Assembly: GCA_002375205.1 (NCBI GenBank)
Contig: DFLL01000046.1
Span: forward strand, 1 to 36,646
Reading direction: 5' to 3'
Length of the DNA stretch: 36,646 bases
Source of the DNA: Caryophanales bacterium UBA3620
GTDB lineage: Bacteria > Bacillota_I > Bacilli_A > RF39 > UBA660
The translations under genes and the position numbers were made by a program. Each line of letters starts with the position of its first letter. Within the stretch, counting starts at the first letter, position 1. Below, piece by piece: positions 23,742 to 31,270 of this stretch. Under the pieces are notes generated by a model. The model made no database searches, was not told the DNA's origin, and saw only the letters and a list, made by a program, of their open reading frames with translations.

Positions 23742-25520
23742 ATGGAAGAAAATTATGAAAAAAGAAAATCAAAACTACCACTACTAATTGGTATACTAAG
23801 TTTAATACTAGTCTTATCAGTAGGTGGAGTATATGCTTACTTTAGTGCAAGAGCTACTAATAGTGGACAAAATATTACTGGTAGAACATTAGATATTAAT
23901 GGAAGTACACTTACTATCGCGGCAACTAGAGTAAATTTAAATCCAAGTCCTGCACCAGTTTCTGATAACTTATTACCAGCTAAATTTGGTGTAGATCCTA
24001 CAGAAATGACTACTACTCAAGTTAATAAAGCACTAACTAAATCATGTGTAGTAGGAGGTTATACTGGATGTCATGTATGGAAGATAACAGCTAGTACTAC
24101 ACAGGATATACCTACTGCTAATATAAGATTAAATCTAAATGTTAATACCGTAACAGATAAAGATGAGTGGTCTTATGTAGTATATATTGGAACAGATTCT
24201 AGTGCTACAACAGTATTAAATAAAGGACTAATTAATACAGACTTTGGAAATACTACTAATACAATAGATATTCATAATGGAGCTAGTTTAACTGCTGGAA
24301 CACCAGCAGTATACTATGTAATGGTATATCTAAATAATACAAATAGTGTACAAAATGATGGAACAGCAGTAGGTACTACAAATGAAACAGGAGCATATAA
24401 TGGTTCAGTAATATTAGAAGCAATGGGAGGAGAAGTAAAAGTTAACTTCTTAGATGATGCTGCAGAATATATTACTAATTTATATAATAATGCAACTAAA
24501 AGTAATGCTACTGTAAATAATATTACATATAACTTAGCACCTAGTGTTAATCTAATGAATGATAGATATGCTTCTATGTCTACAGATATCAATGGAGGAG
24601 ATATCCGTTATTATGGAACAGATCCTAATAACTATGTATGGCTAGGAGATACATACACATCTGATGTAACATTTCCAGGCGATGCCAAAGCAGGTACTCC
24701 CGATATTGTAAGACAAGCAGGAGATAAAAAATTATGGAGAATAGTGGGAATCTTCGATGGAAGATTAAAACTAGTAAGTAATGATCCAATAAGTACTACA
24801 GTTTTATCTTGGGATACATCAGCAAATACTACTGGTGGTAATTCTGGATGGGGAATAAATCAGTGGGGACCATCAGGTACTTATGAAGGCGCTGATTTAA
24901 TGAGACTACTTAACCCAAGATATGAAGGAGAAAGTGTAAACAATAGTTTATATTGGAATAAAACATCATCAGGAACAGTATATACTGGTTCTAATAATGT
25001 AACAACCTCAAATGTAAGTTTTGCAAATACAGGACTAACAGCAAATGAAAGAAGTTTAATTGATACAGCTACATGGTATATAGGAGCATGTGATCAAGAA
25101 TCATACGCAGATGTACATTACACTGCTGAAAGAGGAAGCATGGGTAAGATTTGTACTCAAGGAAATACTGGATGTGATGATACAGTAACAAGAACAAATA
25201 CTTGGAATGGAAAAGTAGGATTAATAAGTGTAAGTGACTATGGATATAGTGCTGATTTATCACAGTGTAATCAAACACTAGATAGTTACTCAAGTTGTAC
25301 AAGTTCAAATTGGCTATCTATTGGAAGATATGAGTGGACGCTGTCTTCGCGCGCTAATTCTTACGGTGCTGACGGTGTGTTCAATGTGGGTCCCGGTGGT
25401 CTTCTCAGCATTGGCCTTGCTAGCGATGGCAATGCGGTCCGTCCTGCAGTCTTCCTTAAATCAGGCGTATCCATTTCCTCTGGAAATGGTAGTGAGTCTA
25501 GTCCATTCGTTTTGGAATAG
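23742..25520 (+). CDS. Large exported surface protein with TasA/SipW-type leader and variable-looking C-terminus
   Basis: A 592-residue protein. The N-terminus has a basic stretch and one hydrophobic helix (~13-33) ending GVYAYFSARATNSGQ, the pattern of SipW-dependent (TasA-like) exported proteins. Residues ~40-240 are a Thr/Asn-rich beta domain; ~330-360 read LWRIVGIFDGRLKLVSNDPI, and ~495-510 GKVGLISVSDYGYS, as in adhesin-like proteins of gut Firmicutes. The last ~60 residues run WTLSSR...GNAVRPAVFLKS. From ~25335 on, base composition changes abruptly (about 58% GC and 12.5% A against 33% and 36%). AAGGAGG precedes the ATG. No SipW gene or other pilus genes are near. Function unknown; adhesion or ligand binding is inferred. 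Confidence 0.7.
   Translation: MEENYEKRKSKLPLLIGILSLILVLSVGGVYAYFSARATNSGQNITGRTLDINGSTLTIAATRVNLNPSPAPVSDNLLPAKFGVDPTEMTTTQVNKALTKSCVVGGYTGCHVWKITASTTQDIPTANIRLNLNVNTVTDKDEWSYVVYIGTDSSATTVLNKGLINTDFGNTTNTIDIHNGASLTAGTPAVYYVMVYLNNTNSVQNDGTAVGTTNETGAYNGSVILEAMGGEVKVNFLDDAAEYITNLYNNATKSNATVNNITYNLAPSVNLMNDRYASMSTDINGGDIRYYGTDPNNYVWLGDTYTSDVTFPGDAKAGTPDIVRQAGDKKLWRIVGIFDGRLKLVSNDPISTTVLSWDTSANTTGGNSGWGINQWGPSGTYEGADLMRLLNPRYEGESVNNSLYWNKTSSGTVYTGSNNVTTSNVSFANTGLTANERSLIDTATWYIGACDQESYADVHYTAERGSMGKICTQGNTGCDDTVTRTNTWNGKVGLISVSDYGYSADLSQCNQTLDSYSSCTSSNWLSIGRYEWTLSSRANSYGADGVFNVGPGGLLSIGLASDGNAVRPAVFLKSGVSISSGNGSESSPFVLE
25335..25510 (+). other. Compositionally foreign 3' cassette of the surface-protein gene
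   Basis: By count, 25331-25450 has 69 G/C in 120 bases and only 15 A; the preceding 120 bases have 39 G/C and 43 A. Codons otherwise rare here (CTG, TCG, CGC, GCG, CCC) cluster in it, yet the frame is intact and ends 10 bp later. It codes for the VRPAVFLKS-type end, the part that is variable in C-lectin-fold targets of diversity-generating retroelements. No reverse transcriptase or template repeat lies in the window. Confidence 0.6.
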
Positions 25521-25638
25521 AGATGAGAAGATAAAGACGGAGATAGAAGAATAATTAAGACTTTTTAAAGGAAGATTACTTTCTTTGAAAACTAGTTATT
25601 TAAAGATATAAAGGATTCTTCTAATACAAGGTAAGGGA

Positions 25639-25656
25639 GGATTAACTTGTTAATCC
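25639..25656. repeat. Perfect inverted repeat downstream of the surface-protein gene
   Basis: GGATTAAC-TT-GTTAATCC, 8-bp arms with a 2-nt centre, about 120 bp after the stop codon. It is followed by the locally GC-rich GGGTAGCGATAGCGG. No T run, so it is not a terminator. Confidence 0.6.
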
Positions 25657-25687
25657 GGGTAGCGATAGCGGTTATATAAATAAATAT

Positions 25688-25726
25688 AAAAGATTATGAA
25701 TTAAGTGTAAATTCATAATCTTTTTA
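25688..25726 (+). terminator. Strong terminator after the surface-protein gene
   Basis: A perfect 15-bp stem (25688-25702 with 25710-25724), 7-nt loop and T run; the longest terminator stem in the window. Confidence 0.9.
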
Positions 25727-25785
25727 AATAATTCTCTTTAAAAAAATAATAAAATAATATATAATGTAGATAAGAGGTGTTAGAA

Positions 25786-26937
25786 ATGAAAATAAGTATT
25801 GGAGTAATATTTGGAGGAAGAAGTTTAGAACATGATTTATCAGTATTAACTGCTATTCAAGCTATGGATAATATTGATAAAGAAAGATATGAAGTAGTTC
25901 CTATATATATAACTAAAGATTTACAAATGTATACGGGTGGTATGCTAAGATATATCGATAGTTATAAAGATTTTAATTTAATTAGAAGATATGCTAAGAA
26001 AGTATATTTAATAAATAAAAATGGTAAGTTTATTTTAGAAAGTACTGGATTAATAAAGAAAGAAATAAAAGAAATCCATTTGGCTTTTCCTATGGTACAT
26101 GGTAAGAAAGCAGAAGATGGAAGTATTATTGGATTTTTAGAGACTCTTGGTATACCGTTTGTAGGTAGTGATATCTATGCATCTAGTATATGTCAAGATA
26201 AGATATTTACGAAAGAAGTACTAGAAAATAATAATATCCCAGTAGTAGATTATACATCTTTTACTTATACTGATTATAGATTAGATAAAGAAGAAATATT
26301 TAAGAAAATTGATAAATTATCTTATCCATTATTAATAAAACCTGCGAGACTTGGTAGTGGAATAGGTATTGAAGTAGTAAATAGGAAAGAAGAGTTAGAG
26401 TCTTCGATTGAAAAGGTAATGGAAAAAGATGATAGGGTACTAGTAGAAGAATATCTAGCAGACAGAAGTGAATATAATGTTGCGGTACTTCTAAGTAAAG
26501 GAAAACTAATAGATTCAGTAGTAGAGGAAATAATTAAGGATTCTCCTTGTAATTATTATGATAAATATCGTAAGGAAAATGATAATGATGAAACATATAA
26601 AAGAATATATCCTGCTAATATATCTAAAATTCTTACTAGTGAAATAGGAAAGACTGCTAAAGAAGTATATAAAGTACTTGCTTTAAGTGGAGTAGCTAGA
26701 ATTGATTTTATATATGATAATAAGAATAAAAAATTATATGTTAATGAAGTTAATACTATACCTAATTTCTTTTCTCATCATTTATTTGATGATAAAAATA
26801 TTGATTATAGAGAAATGCTTGGTATTATGATTAAAGAAGCTATAGATAAAATAAATAGAGAAAGTACAATGCTAAAAGAAATCGATGATAATATGTTTAA
26901 AAATGTAACTAGTAAAGATGTAAGGAATATGAAATAA
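25786..26937 (+). CDS. ddl: D-alanine--D-alanine ligase
   Basis: ATP-grasp enzyme joining two D-Ala for peptidoglycan precursors. Visible family marks: GVIFGGRSLEHDLSVLTA at the start, MVHGKKAEDGSIIGFLE, FVGSDIYASSICQDK, the ATP-binding KPARLGSGIGIEVV (~residue 186), and ARIDFIYDNKNKKLYVNEVNT-type metal site ending NTIPNFF. At 383 residues it is slightly longer than average, with a helical C-terminal addition. The ATG at 25786 follows GAGGTG; a GTG at 25777 lies inside that site. A D-Ala-D-Lac ligase cannot be excluded by eye. It overlaps ruvA by one base (TAATG). Confidence 0.88.
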   Translation: MKISIGVIFGGRSLEHDLSVLTAIQAMDNIDKERYEVVPIYITKDLQMYTGGMLRYIDSYKDFNLIRRYAKKVYLINKNGKFILESTGLIKKEIKEIHLAFPMVHGKKAEDGSIIGFLETLGIPFVGSDIYASSICQDKIFTKEVLENNNIPVVDYTSFTYTDYRLDKEEIFKKIDKLSYPLLIKPARLGSGIGIEVVNRKEELESSIEKVMEKDDRVLVEEYLADRSEYNVAVLLSKGKLIDSVVEEIIKDSPCNYYDKYRKENDNDETYKRIYPANISKILTSEIGKTAKEVYKVLALSGVARIDFIYDNKNKKLYVNEVNTIPNFFSHHLFDDKNIDYREMLGIMIKEAIDKINRESTMLKEIDDNMFKNVTSKDVRNMK

Positions 26938-27497
26938 TGTACGGTTATATAAGCGGTACAATAAAAGAAATAAATTCTAGTTATGTTATTATCGATAATC
27001 ATGGAATAGGATATCAAATATATGTTCCTAATCCTTATTCATATATGTTAGAAAAAGAATATACTATTTATACTTATGCTAATGTAAGAGAAGATGAATA
27101 TACTTTATATGGATTTAAAAATAAAGAAGAGAAAGAACTATTCTTAAAACTAATATCCGTTAAAGGACTTGGCCCTAAGATGGCTCTTCCGATGCTTGCA
27201 ACAGGTAATATTAGTTTGCTGGAAGAGGCTATTGAAGGAGAAAATATTAATTACTTGAAGAAATTTCCTAAGATAGGGGATAAAGTAGCAAGACAAGTAA
27301 TATTAGACTTAAAAGGAAAACTAAGTGTAATTAATACCGGTATCTTTAAGAAAGAAGATCATAGTGAGGAGCTAGTATCTGCTTTAACAAGTTTAGGATA
27401 TAAAACAGTAGATATTAATAAAGTAATTAAAAAAGTAGATACTAGTAAAGAATTAGATAGTCAAATAAAAGAAGCTCTTAAGTTATTACTTAAGTAG
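26937..27497 (+). CDS. ruvA: Holliday junction DNA helicase subunit RuvA
   Basis: Binds four-way junctions and loads RuvB for branch migration. The 186-residue protein has the N-terminal OB domain (MYGYISGTIKEINSSYVIID), two helix-hairpin-helix motifs (VKGLGPKMA and FPKIGDKVARQ, followed by ILDLKGK) and the C-terminal RuvB-binding helices after ~residue 140. ruvB, often adjacent, is not here. Its neighbour across a shared terminator is lexA. Confidence 0.94.
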   Translation: MYGYISGTIKEINSSYVIIDNHGIGYQIYVPNPYSYMLEKEYTIYTYANVREDEYTLYGFKNKEEKELFLKLISVKGLGPKMALPMLATGNISLLEEAIEGENINYLKKFPKIGDKVARQVILDLKGKLSVINTGIFKKEDHSEELVSALTSLGYKTVDINKVIKKVDTSKELDSQIKEALKLLLK

Positions 27498-27506
27498 CTT
27501 CTTTTT
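27467..27506. terminator. Bidirectional terminator between ruvA and lexA
   Basis: AAGAAGCT / AGCTTCTT with an inner CTTAAG / CTTAAG stem, T run on the plus strand and A run upstream; it overlaps the end of ruvA. Confidence 0.75.
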
Positions 27507-27510
27507 CTTA

Positions 27511-28146
27511 TTAAAACTTTCTATATAAACCTACTGCCTTACCAAGAATAGTAGCTTCTTTTAATATAATAGGAAGCATATAATCATTTTCTGGCTGTAA
27601 TCTAATATAATCTTTTTCTCTAAAATATCTTTTAATAGTAACTTGATTTTCTTCATCCATAGCTACAACGATATCACCATTTTTAGCATTACTTGTTCTT
27701 TCAACAATGACAATGTCTTTATCATAGATGCCAGCATTAATCATTGAATCTCCTTCGACTTTAATAGTAAATACTTCTTTCTTTTTAGGGAGTAAATAAG
27801 CTGGAAGACTAATAACCTCATTTGGTACTTCAATAGCCTCAATAGGGTTACCTGCAGTTACTTTACCTAGTAGTGGAACTGTTATTACATCATCATTTTT
27901 GTTTTCAAATTCATTTGGTACTTGTAATTCTAGTAAATGGTTACTAGTTTTTCCTCTTTTTAAATATCCTTTTTCAATTAATTTTTTTACATGAACGTGT
28001 GCGGTAGCAGGAGAACTAAGCTCAAAGTTAGCAGCTATCTCTCTTATTGATGGAGGATATTTCTTACTTGCAGAAAATTTCTTTATATATTCAAGTATTT
28101 CTTTTTGTCTTTTAGTTAATCTATCTTCTTTCTTTGTTTTATTCAT
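27511..28146 (-). CDS. lexA: SOS repressor LexA
   Basis: Represses DNA-damage genes and cleaves itself when RecA filaments form. The 211-residue protein has an N-terminal winged helix (LTKRQKEILEYI, PPSIREIAANFELSSPATAHVH), the cleavage site A98-G99 in VTAGNP, and the Ser-Lys dyad S134 (EGDSMINAG) and K172 (QVTIKRY). AAAGGAG precedes the ATG. A LexA-box-like sequence overlaps its own -35 (28196-28209). Confidence 0.96.
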   Translation of the reverse strand: MNKTKKEDRLTKRQKEILEYIKKFSASKKYPPSIREIAANFELSSPATAHVHVKKLIEKGYLKRGKTSNHLLELQVPNEFENKNDDVITVPLLGKVTAGNPIEAIEVPNEVISLPAYLLPKKKEVFTIKVEGDSMINAGIYDKDIVIVERTSNAKNGDIVVAMDEENQVTIKRYFREKDYIRLQPENDYMLPIILKEATILGKAVGLYRKF

Positions 28147-28169
28147 AATAGATTTCTCCTTTCACTAAT

Positions 28170-28198
28170 ATCTTAACATATTAAGTGTCAATTGTCAA
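28170..28198 (-). promoter_or_regulatory. lexA promoter
   Basis: On the minus strand TTGACA (28198-28193), 17-nt spacer, TAAGAT (28175-28170). Confidence 0.6.
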
Positions 28199-28209
28199 AC
28201 AAATATTCG
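28196..28209 (-). promoter_or_regulatory. LexA operator at the lexA promoter
   Basis: Minus-strand CGAATATTTGTTTG matches the Gram-positive SOS box CGAACRNRYGTTYG at 12 of 14 positions and overlaps the -35 of lexA, as expected for autorepression. Confidence 0.6.
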
Positions 28210-28228
28210 TAATTTTATAATTTATATA

Positions 28229-28257
28229 TTGACACGAACAATAGTATGTGTTATTAT
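28229..28257 (+). promoter_or_regulatory. Promoter of the small lexA-divergent gene with LexA-like box
   Basis: TTGACA (28229-28234), 17-nt spacer, TATTAT (28252-28257). The spacer begins with CGAACAATAGTATG (28235-28248): the CGAAC half is perfect and the GTATG half has one mismatch to GTTYG. Confidence 0.6.
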
Positions 28258-28280
28258 AATGGTGTAAGGAGATGATAGAT

Positions 28281-28412
28281 ATGAAAATGTTAAAGAAAAA
28301 TAAAGGAGTAATAGTATTCTATATTTTATTAATAGTTTCAACACTTGTAATTATTAATGTAAATGAAAATAAAATGGATATTACAGGTAATTATGTCTAT
28401 CTCGAACGATAG
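28281..28412 (+). CDS. Small single-span membrane protein divergent from lexA (SOS candidate)
   Basis: A 43-residue peptide: basic start MKMLKKNKG, one membrane segment (VIVFYILLIVSTLVIINV, ~10-27) and a short polar, presumably outer, tail. AAGGAG lies 9 nt before the ATG. It has its own promoter with a LexA-like box, and a terminator at its end, so it is a complete gene. In Bacillus, Listeria and Staphylococcus, the gene divergent from lexA encodes a small membrane cell-division inhibitor (YneA/SosA). Here only size, topology and position agree; there is no LysM domain and no clear sequence similarity, so the role is inferred. Confidence 0.65.
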   Translation: MKMLKKNKGVIVFYILLIVSTLVIINVNENKMDITGNYVYLER

Positions 28413-28420
28413 ACTTTTTT
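28395..28420 (+). terminator. Terminator spanning the end of the small SOS gene
   Basis: GTCTATC / GATAGAC stem with a TCGAAC loop and six T; the stop codon lies in the 3' arm. Confidence 0.85.
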
Positions 28421-28471
28421 ATTTACATTTCGTAATTTTTATACTATAATATATTTAGAAAAGAGGTTATT

Positions 28472-29275
28472 ATGAGTGATAAAAAGGCTAAGTTTTTAGT
28501 AATTGGTGGAGCATTTTTTTTAATATTGATGGGAATATTTCTATATAAATTATTTGAATATCAAGGATATAAAGAAGTTAAAGAAAAGAATACTTATATA
28601 AATTATGAAGTTAATGATTATATAACGGTGTCTTCAGTTACTTTAGATAATTATAATGACGTGTTTAGTAATATAAACGTAGATAGAGTATCCTTTAAAA
28701 ATATTAATGATAGTTTAACTAAGGAATTTTTAAATGAGCAGGAGGAATTAATTAATTATATTAAAAGATATTATAATGAAATAGTAAAAGAAGAGCATAC
28801 TAATTTAAATATTGTTAACAGTAAAATTAAAACTATGGTAAACGATACAATACTTAGTGTTTATTATGAAATTGAATTTATTTTTGATGAAAATATTTAT
28901 AATGATAATATTAGAAATTATATCATTACTTACAATATTGATTTAAAAACTATGAAAGTATTAAATACTGATGATTTATTAAACAAATATAATTATACTA
29001 AAAATTATATATCTGAAAAAATATTTAATGATGATGTATTAATTAATGAAAATGAGGCAGTAATCGACAAAAATACTAATATTTCATTTACTAAAAAAGA
29101 TATTGAAAGAAAGAAAATGGAATATATAAATAGAATAGTTACGGATTTTGATAATATAATTAAAATGTATATTGAAAGAGGAAGCTTAGTTTTAGTATAT
29201 GATTCTAAAGAAATAAAAAATATTTTCTTTGAAGGAGATTTTGATAATAATATAAAATTAAGATATTTGAAATAA
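28472..29275 (+). CDS. Unrecognised membrane-anchored protein
   Basis: A 267-residue protein I do not recognise. A short basic N-terminus and one membrane segment (~residues 8-26, FLVIGGAFFLILMGIFLYKL) are followed by a ~240-residue Asn/Asp/Ile-rich domain, probably outside the cell. The domain has alternating strands and helices (NTILSVYYEIEFIFDE, YIITYNIDLKTMKV) faintly like RsiV/DUF3298-type extracytoplasmic domains, but this is not a claim. AAAAGAGG precedes the ATG; TATAAT at 28445-28450 is a plausible -10. Confidence 0.6.
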   Translation: MSDKKAKFLVIGGAFFLILMGIFLYKLFEYQGYKEVKEKNTYINYEVNDYITVSSVTLDNYNDVFSNINVDRVSFKNINDSLTKEFLNEQEELINYIKRYYNEIVKEEHTNLNIVNSKIKTMVNDTILSVYYEIEFIFDENIYNDNIRNYIITYNIDLKTMKVLNTDDLLNKYNYTKNYISEKIFNDDVLINENEAVIDKNTNISFTKKDIERKKMEYINRIVTDFDNIIKMYIERGSLVLVYDSKEIKNIFFEGDFDNNIKLRYLK

Positions 29276-29285
29276 AATGTTTTTG

Positions 29286-29294
29286 TGATATAAT
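29286..29294 (+). promoter_or_regulatory. Extended -10 element
   Basis: TGATATAAT, 27 nt before the ATG at 29322. Confidence 0.45.
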
Positions 29295-29321
29295 AAAAGT
29301 GTTTTCAGGGAGGTGAAAAAT

Positions 29322-29723
29322 ATGGAAAGTAAAAAAACAAATAAAGTATTGGTTATCCCATTTGTTAAGTATGACGAAGTAATTATTAATGGTGAAAAAC
29401 ATCATGAATCGAAGAATAACCTATCAAAAAGTGATATTGATTATCTTGAAATTGCAGGATATAAACCAGTTTTTATGACTTGTAATGACGGTATATTTAC
29501 AAAATCAGATTTGCCTAACTACTTCAATAGAGGAACAAGCATTAAAGGCTTTATATATTATCTTTTTGATGATTTAACTGATGAAGATAAAATATTATTT
29601 GCTGATAAGACTCAAGAAATTGATTTATACGAAGAGGAAAAAAGGGAAGTTAAGACTGAAAACAAAGAAGAATTAGTAAAATTAAAAAAACCATGTAGAA
29701 GAAGATTTTTTAGAAGAAGTTAA
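29322..29723 (+). CDS. Unrecognised small soluble protein with basic tail
   Basis: A 133-residue protein without membrane segments. The first ~100 residues look like a compact alpha/beta domain (KVLVIPFVKYDEVIING, DYLEIAGYKPVFM); the tail is Lys/Glu-rich and ends in CRRRFFRRS, which could bind nucleic acid or a membrane. No family recognised. GGGAGGTG (29308-29315) decides for the ATG at 29322; an upstream GTG at 29313 is within it. It has its own promoter and terminator. Confidence 0.6.
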   Translation: MESKKTNKVLVIPFVKYDEVIINGEKHHESKNNLSKSDIDYLEIAGYKPVFMTCNDGIFTKSDLPNYFNRGTSIKGFIYYLFDDLTDEDKILFADKTQEIDLYEEEKREVKTENKEELVKLKKPCRRRFFRRS

Positions 29724-29741
29724 ATATTTCTTCTTTTTTTT
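29711..29741 (+). terminator. Terminator
   Basis: AAGAAG / CTTCTT pairing around the stop codon followed by eight T. Confidence 0.55.
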
Positions 29742-29773
29742 GTTATGTAGCATATACTTTACTGGTGATAATA

Positions 29774-30370
29774 ATGAATGAAATTGATCCTAGTAAGTAT
29801 GAAAATATTATTAATAGGAATAAGCCTATAATTAAAAAGAATTATTTTAAGAACCTTTTAATTAGAATTTTGATTGTAGCTACTTTATTTTTATCGATTG
29901 CAATTGCATATAGGACAAATGAAAAATTTAAAAGTTATATTGATAAATATTTGTATAGTGATAGTATATCTTTTACTAAAATAAAGAAAATTTATAATAA
30001 ATATTTAGGGGGAGTACTTCCGAAAATTAAAGAGGATAATACGTCACTTGTTTTTAATGAGAAAATTAATTATTTATCTAAAGAAAAATATTTTGATGGT
30101 GTCCATTTAAAGGTGGATAATTCTTATCTTGTACCGGTATTAGAAGAGGGAATGGTAGTATTTATTGGTTATAAAGAACATTATGGAAATACTATTATAA
30201 TAGAATCATTAGAGGGTATTTATTATTGGTATGGAAATATTTCTAATATATCTTTAAAATTATATGATTATGTAGAAAAGGGTTCGTTTGTAGGAGAAGC
30301 TTCTAATGACTTATATTTGATTTTTAGTAAGGATGATATATTTCTGGATTATGAAGAATTTATTAGTTAA
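29774..30370 (+). CDS. spoIVFA: SpoIVFA-like M23-domain membrane protein
   Basis: In Bacillus, SpoIVFA tethers and restrains the SpoIVFB protease in the outer forespore membrane. The 198-residue protein has one membrane segment (~35-53) and a C-terminal degenerate LytM/M23 domain: GMVVFIGYKEHYGNTIIIE, YYWYGNISNISLKLYDYVEKG, FVGEA. The zinc ligands of active M23 peptidases are not seen, as in SpoIVFA. Its identity is supported by order: it overlaps spoIVFB, and rplU-prp-rpmA follow, as in B. subtilis. GGTGAT selects the ATG at 29774. Confidence 0.72.
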   Translation: MNEIDPSKYENIINRNKPIIKKNYFKNLLIRILIVATLFLSIAIAYRTNEKFKSYIDKYLYSDSISFTKIKKIYNKYLGGVLPKIKEDNTSLVFNEKINYLSKEKYFDGVHLKVDNSYLVPVLEEGMVVFIGYKEHYGNTIIIESLEGIYYWYGNISNISLKLYDYVEKGSFVGEASNDLYLIFSKDDIFLDYEEFIS

Positions 30371-31121
30371 ATTTAATTTTCATTATACTTATTTAATAAT
30401 GGCATTAGGACTTGTAATTACTGGCCATTTTTCTAACCTTATAGTATTTACTTCACTTATAATTATTCATGAATTAGGTCATGTAATGACTTCTTTAGCT
30501 TTTAAATATAAAATAGATAAAATTATTATATATCCATATGGTGGGTTAACGAAAGTAGATAAAAAAATTAATACCAATATAAATAATGATATAGTTGTTG
30601 CAATTACAGGTCTTTTATTTCAAACATTATATTTTTTGGTAGTTCTTTTTTTATATAAAAATAATATTATAAGAGATTATATCTATAATTTATTTTATTT
30701 ATATCACAAAAGTATGCTTATATTTAATCTTTTTCCTATTATTCCTTTAGATGGTTCAAAACTAATTAATTTGATATTGTCTAAGTATTTTAGTTTTAAT
30801 ATAGCTAACAAGTTAACAATAATAATTTCTTTTATATCAATTATTCTTTTTTTATTTTGTAATATATTTGATAAGAATTATAGTATGATTATGGTAATAG
30901 GAATACTTCTTAATAATATATATAAGTTTTATAAAGAGTTATCTTACATATATAATAGATTTTTATTAGAGAGGTATCTATATAATTTTAATTATAGTAA
31001 GTATAAGGTTGTTGATAATAAGGATAAAATGTATAAAAATAGGATGCATTATTTTAGAAAAAAGAGTAAAATAATAGAAGAAAAGGAGTATTTAAAGAGT
31101 TTTTTTCAAAAAAAGTATTAA
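30351..31121 (+). CDS. spoIVFB: SpoIVFB-like site-2 metalloprotease (M50)
   Basis: Intramembrane zinc protease; in Bacillus it cleaves pro-sigma-K during sporulation. The HELGH motif (H40, E41, H44) and the second zinc site in NLFPIIPLDG (D134) are intact and spaced as in SpoIVFB (H43, E44, H47, D137). About six hydrophobic segments lie in residues 10-200; a basic cytosolic C-terminal domain follows, ending earlier than in B. subtilis (256 versus 288 residues). The ATG at 30351 gives a start that aligns with SpoIVFB and overlaps spoIVFA by 20 bp; an ATG at 30333 is possible. A general S2P role is an alternative if the organism does not sporulate. Confidence 0.8.
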   Translation: MKNLLVKFNFHYTYLIMALGLVITGHFSNLIVFTSLIIIHELGHVMTSLAFKYKIDKIIIYPYGGLTKVDKKINTNINNDIVVAITGLLFQTLYFLVVLFLYKNNIIRDYIYNLFYLYHKSMLIFNLFPIIPLDGSKLINLILSKYFSFNIANKLTIIISFISIILFLFCNIFDKNYSMIMVIGILLNNIYKFYKELSYIYNRFLLERYLYNFNYSKYKVVDNKDKMYKNRMHYFRKKSKIIEEKEYLKSFFQKKY

Positions 31122-31126
31122 TTTGT

Positions 31127-31155
31127 TTGACTAGTTCTTCTTTTTATGGTAAACT
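31127..31155 (+). promoter_or_regulatory. Promoter of rplU operon
   Basis: TTGACT (31127-31132), 17-nt spacer ending TGG, TAAACT (31150-31155). Confidence 0.55.
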
Positions 31156-31159
31156 ATTA

Positions 31160-31262
31160 TTGTTTTGAAGACCTCGAGTTGATTACTCAACCACATTGAA
31201 AAGGTAAGTAAGACTACTTATGTAGCACCTTAAGAGTGAGTCTTAAAAATATATGTAAGGAG
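31160..31262 (+). promoter_or_regulatory. rplU leader (L21-leader type)
   Basis: About 100 nt of untranslated, locally GC-richer RNA before rplU, with GAGTTGATTACTCAACC, nested pairing AAGGT...ACCTT and CTAC-TTAT-GTAG, and AAGACT...AGTCTT. The position matches the L21 leader of Bacilli, which is thought to regulate this operon. No terminator is apparent. Confidence 0.55.
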
Positions 31263-31270
31263 GTAAGAGA

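Noticed and set aside
25321..25554. 77-codon plus-strand frame in the surface-protein 3' end
   Set aside because: It lies in another frame of the GC-rich cassette, which lengthens open frames by composition; no ribosome site.
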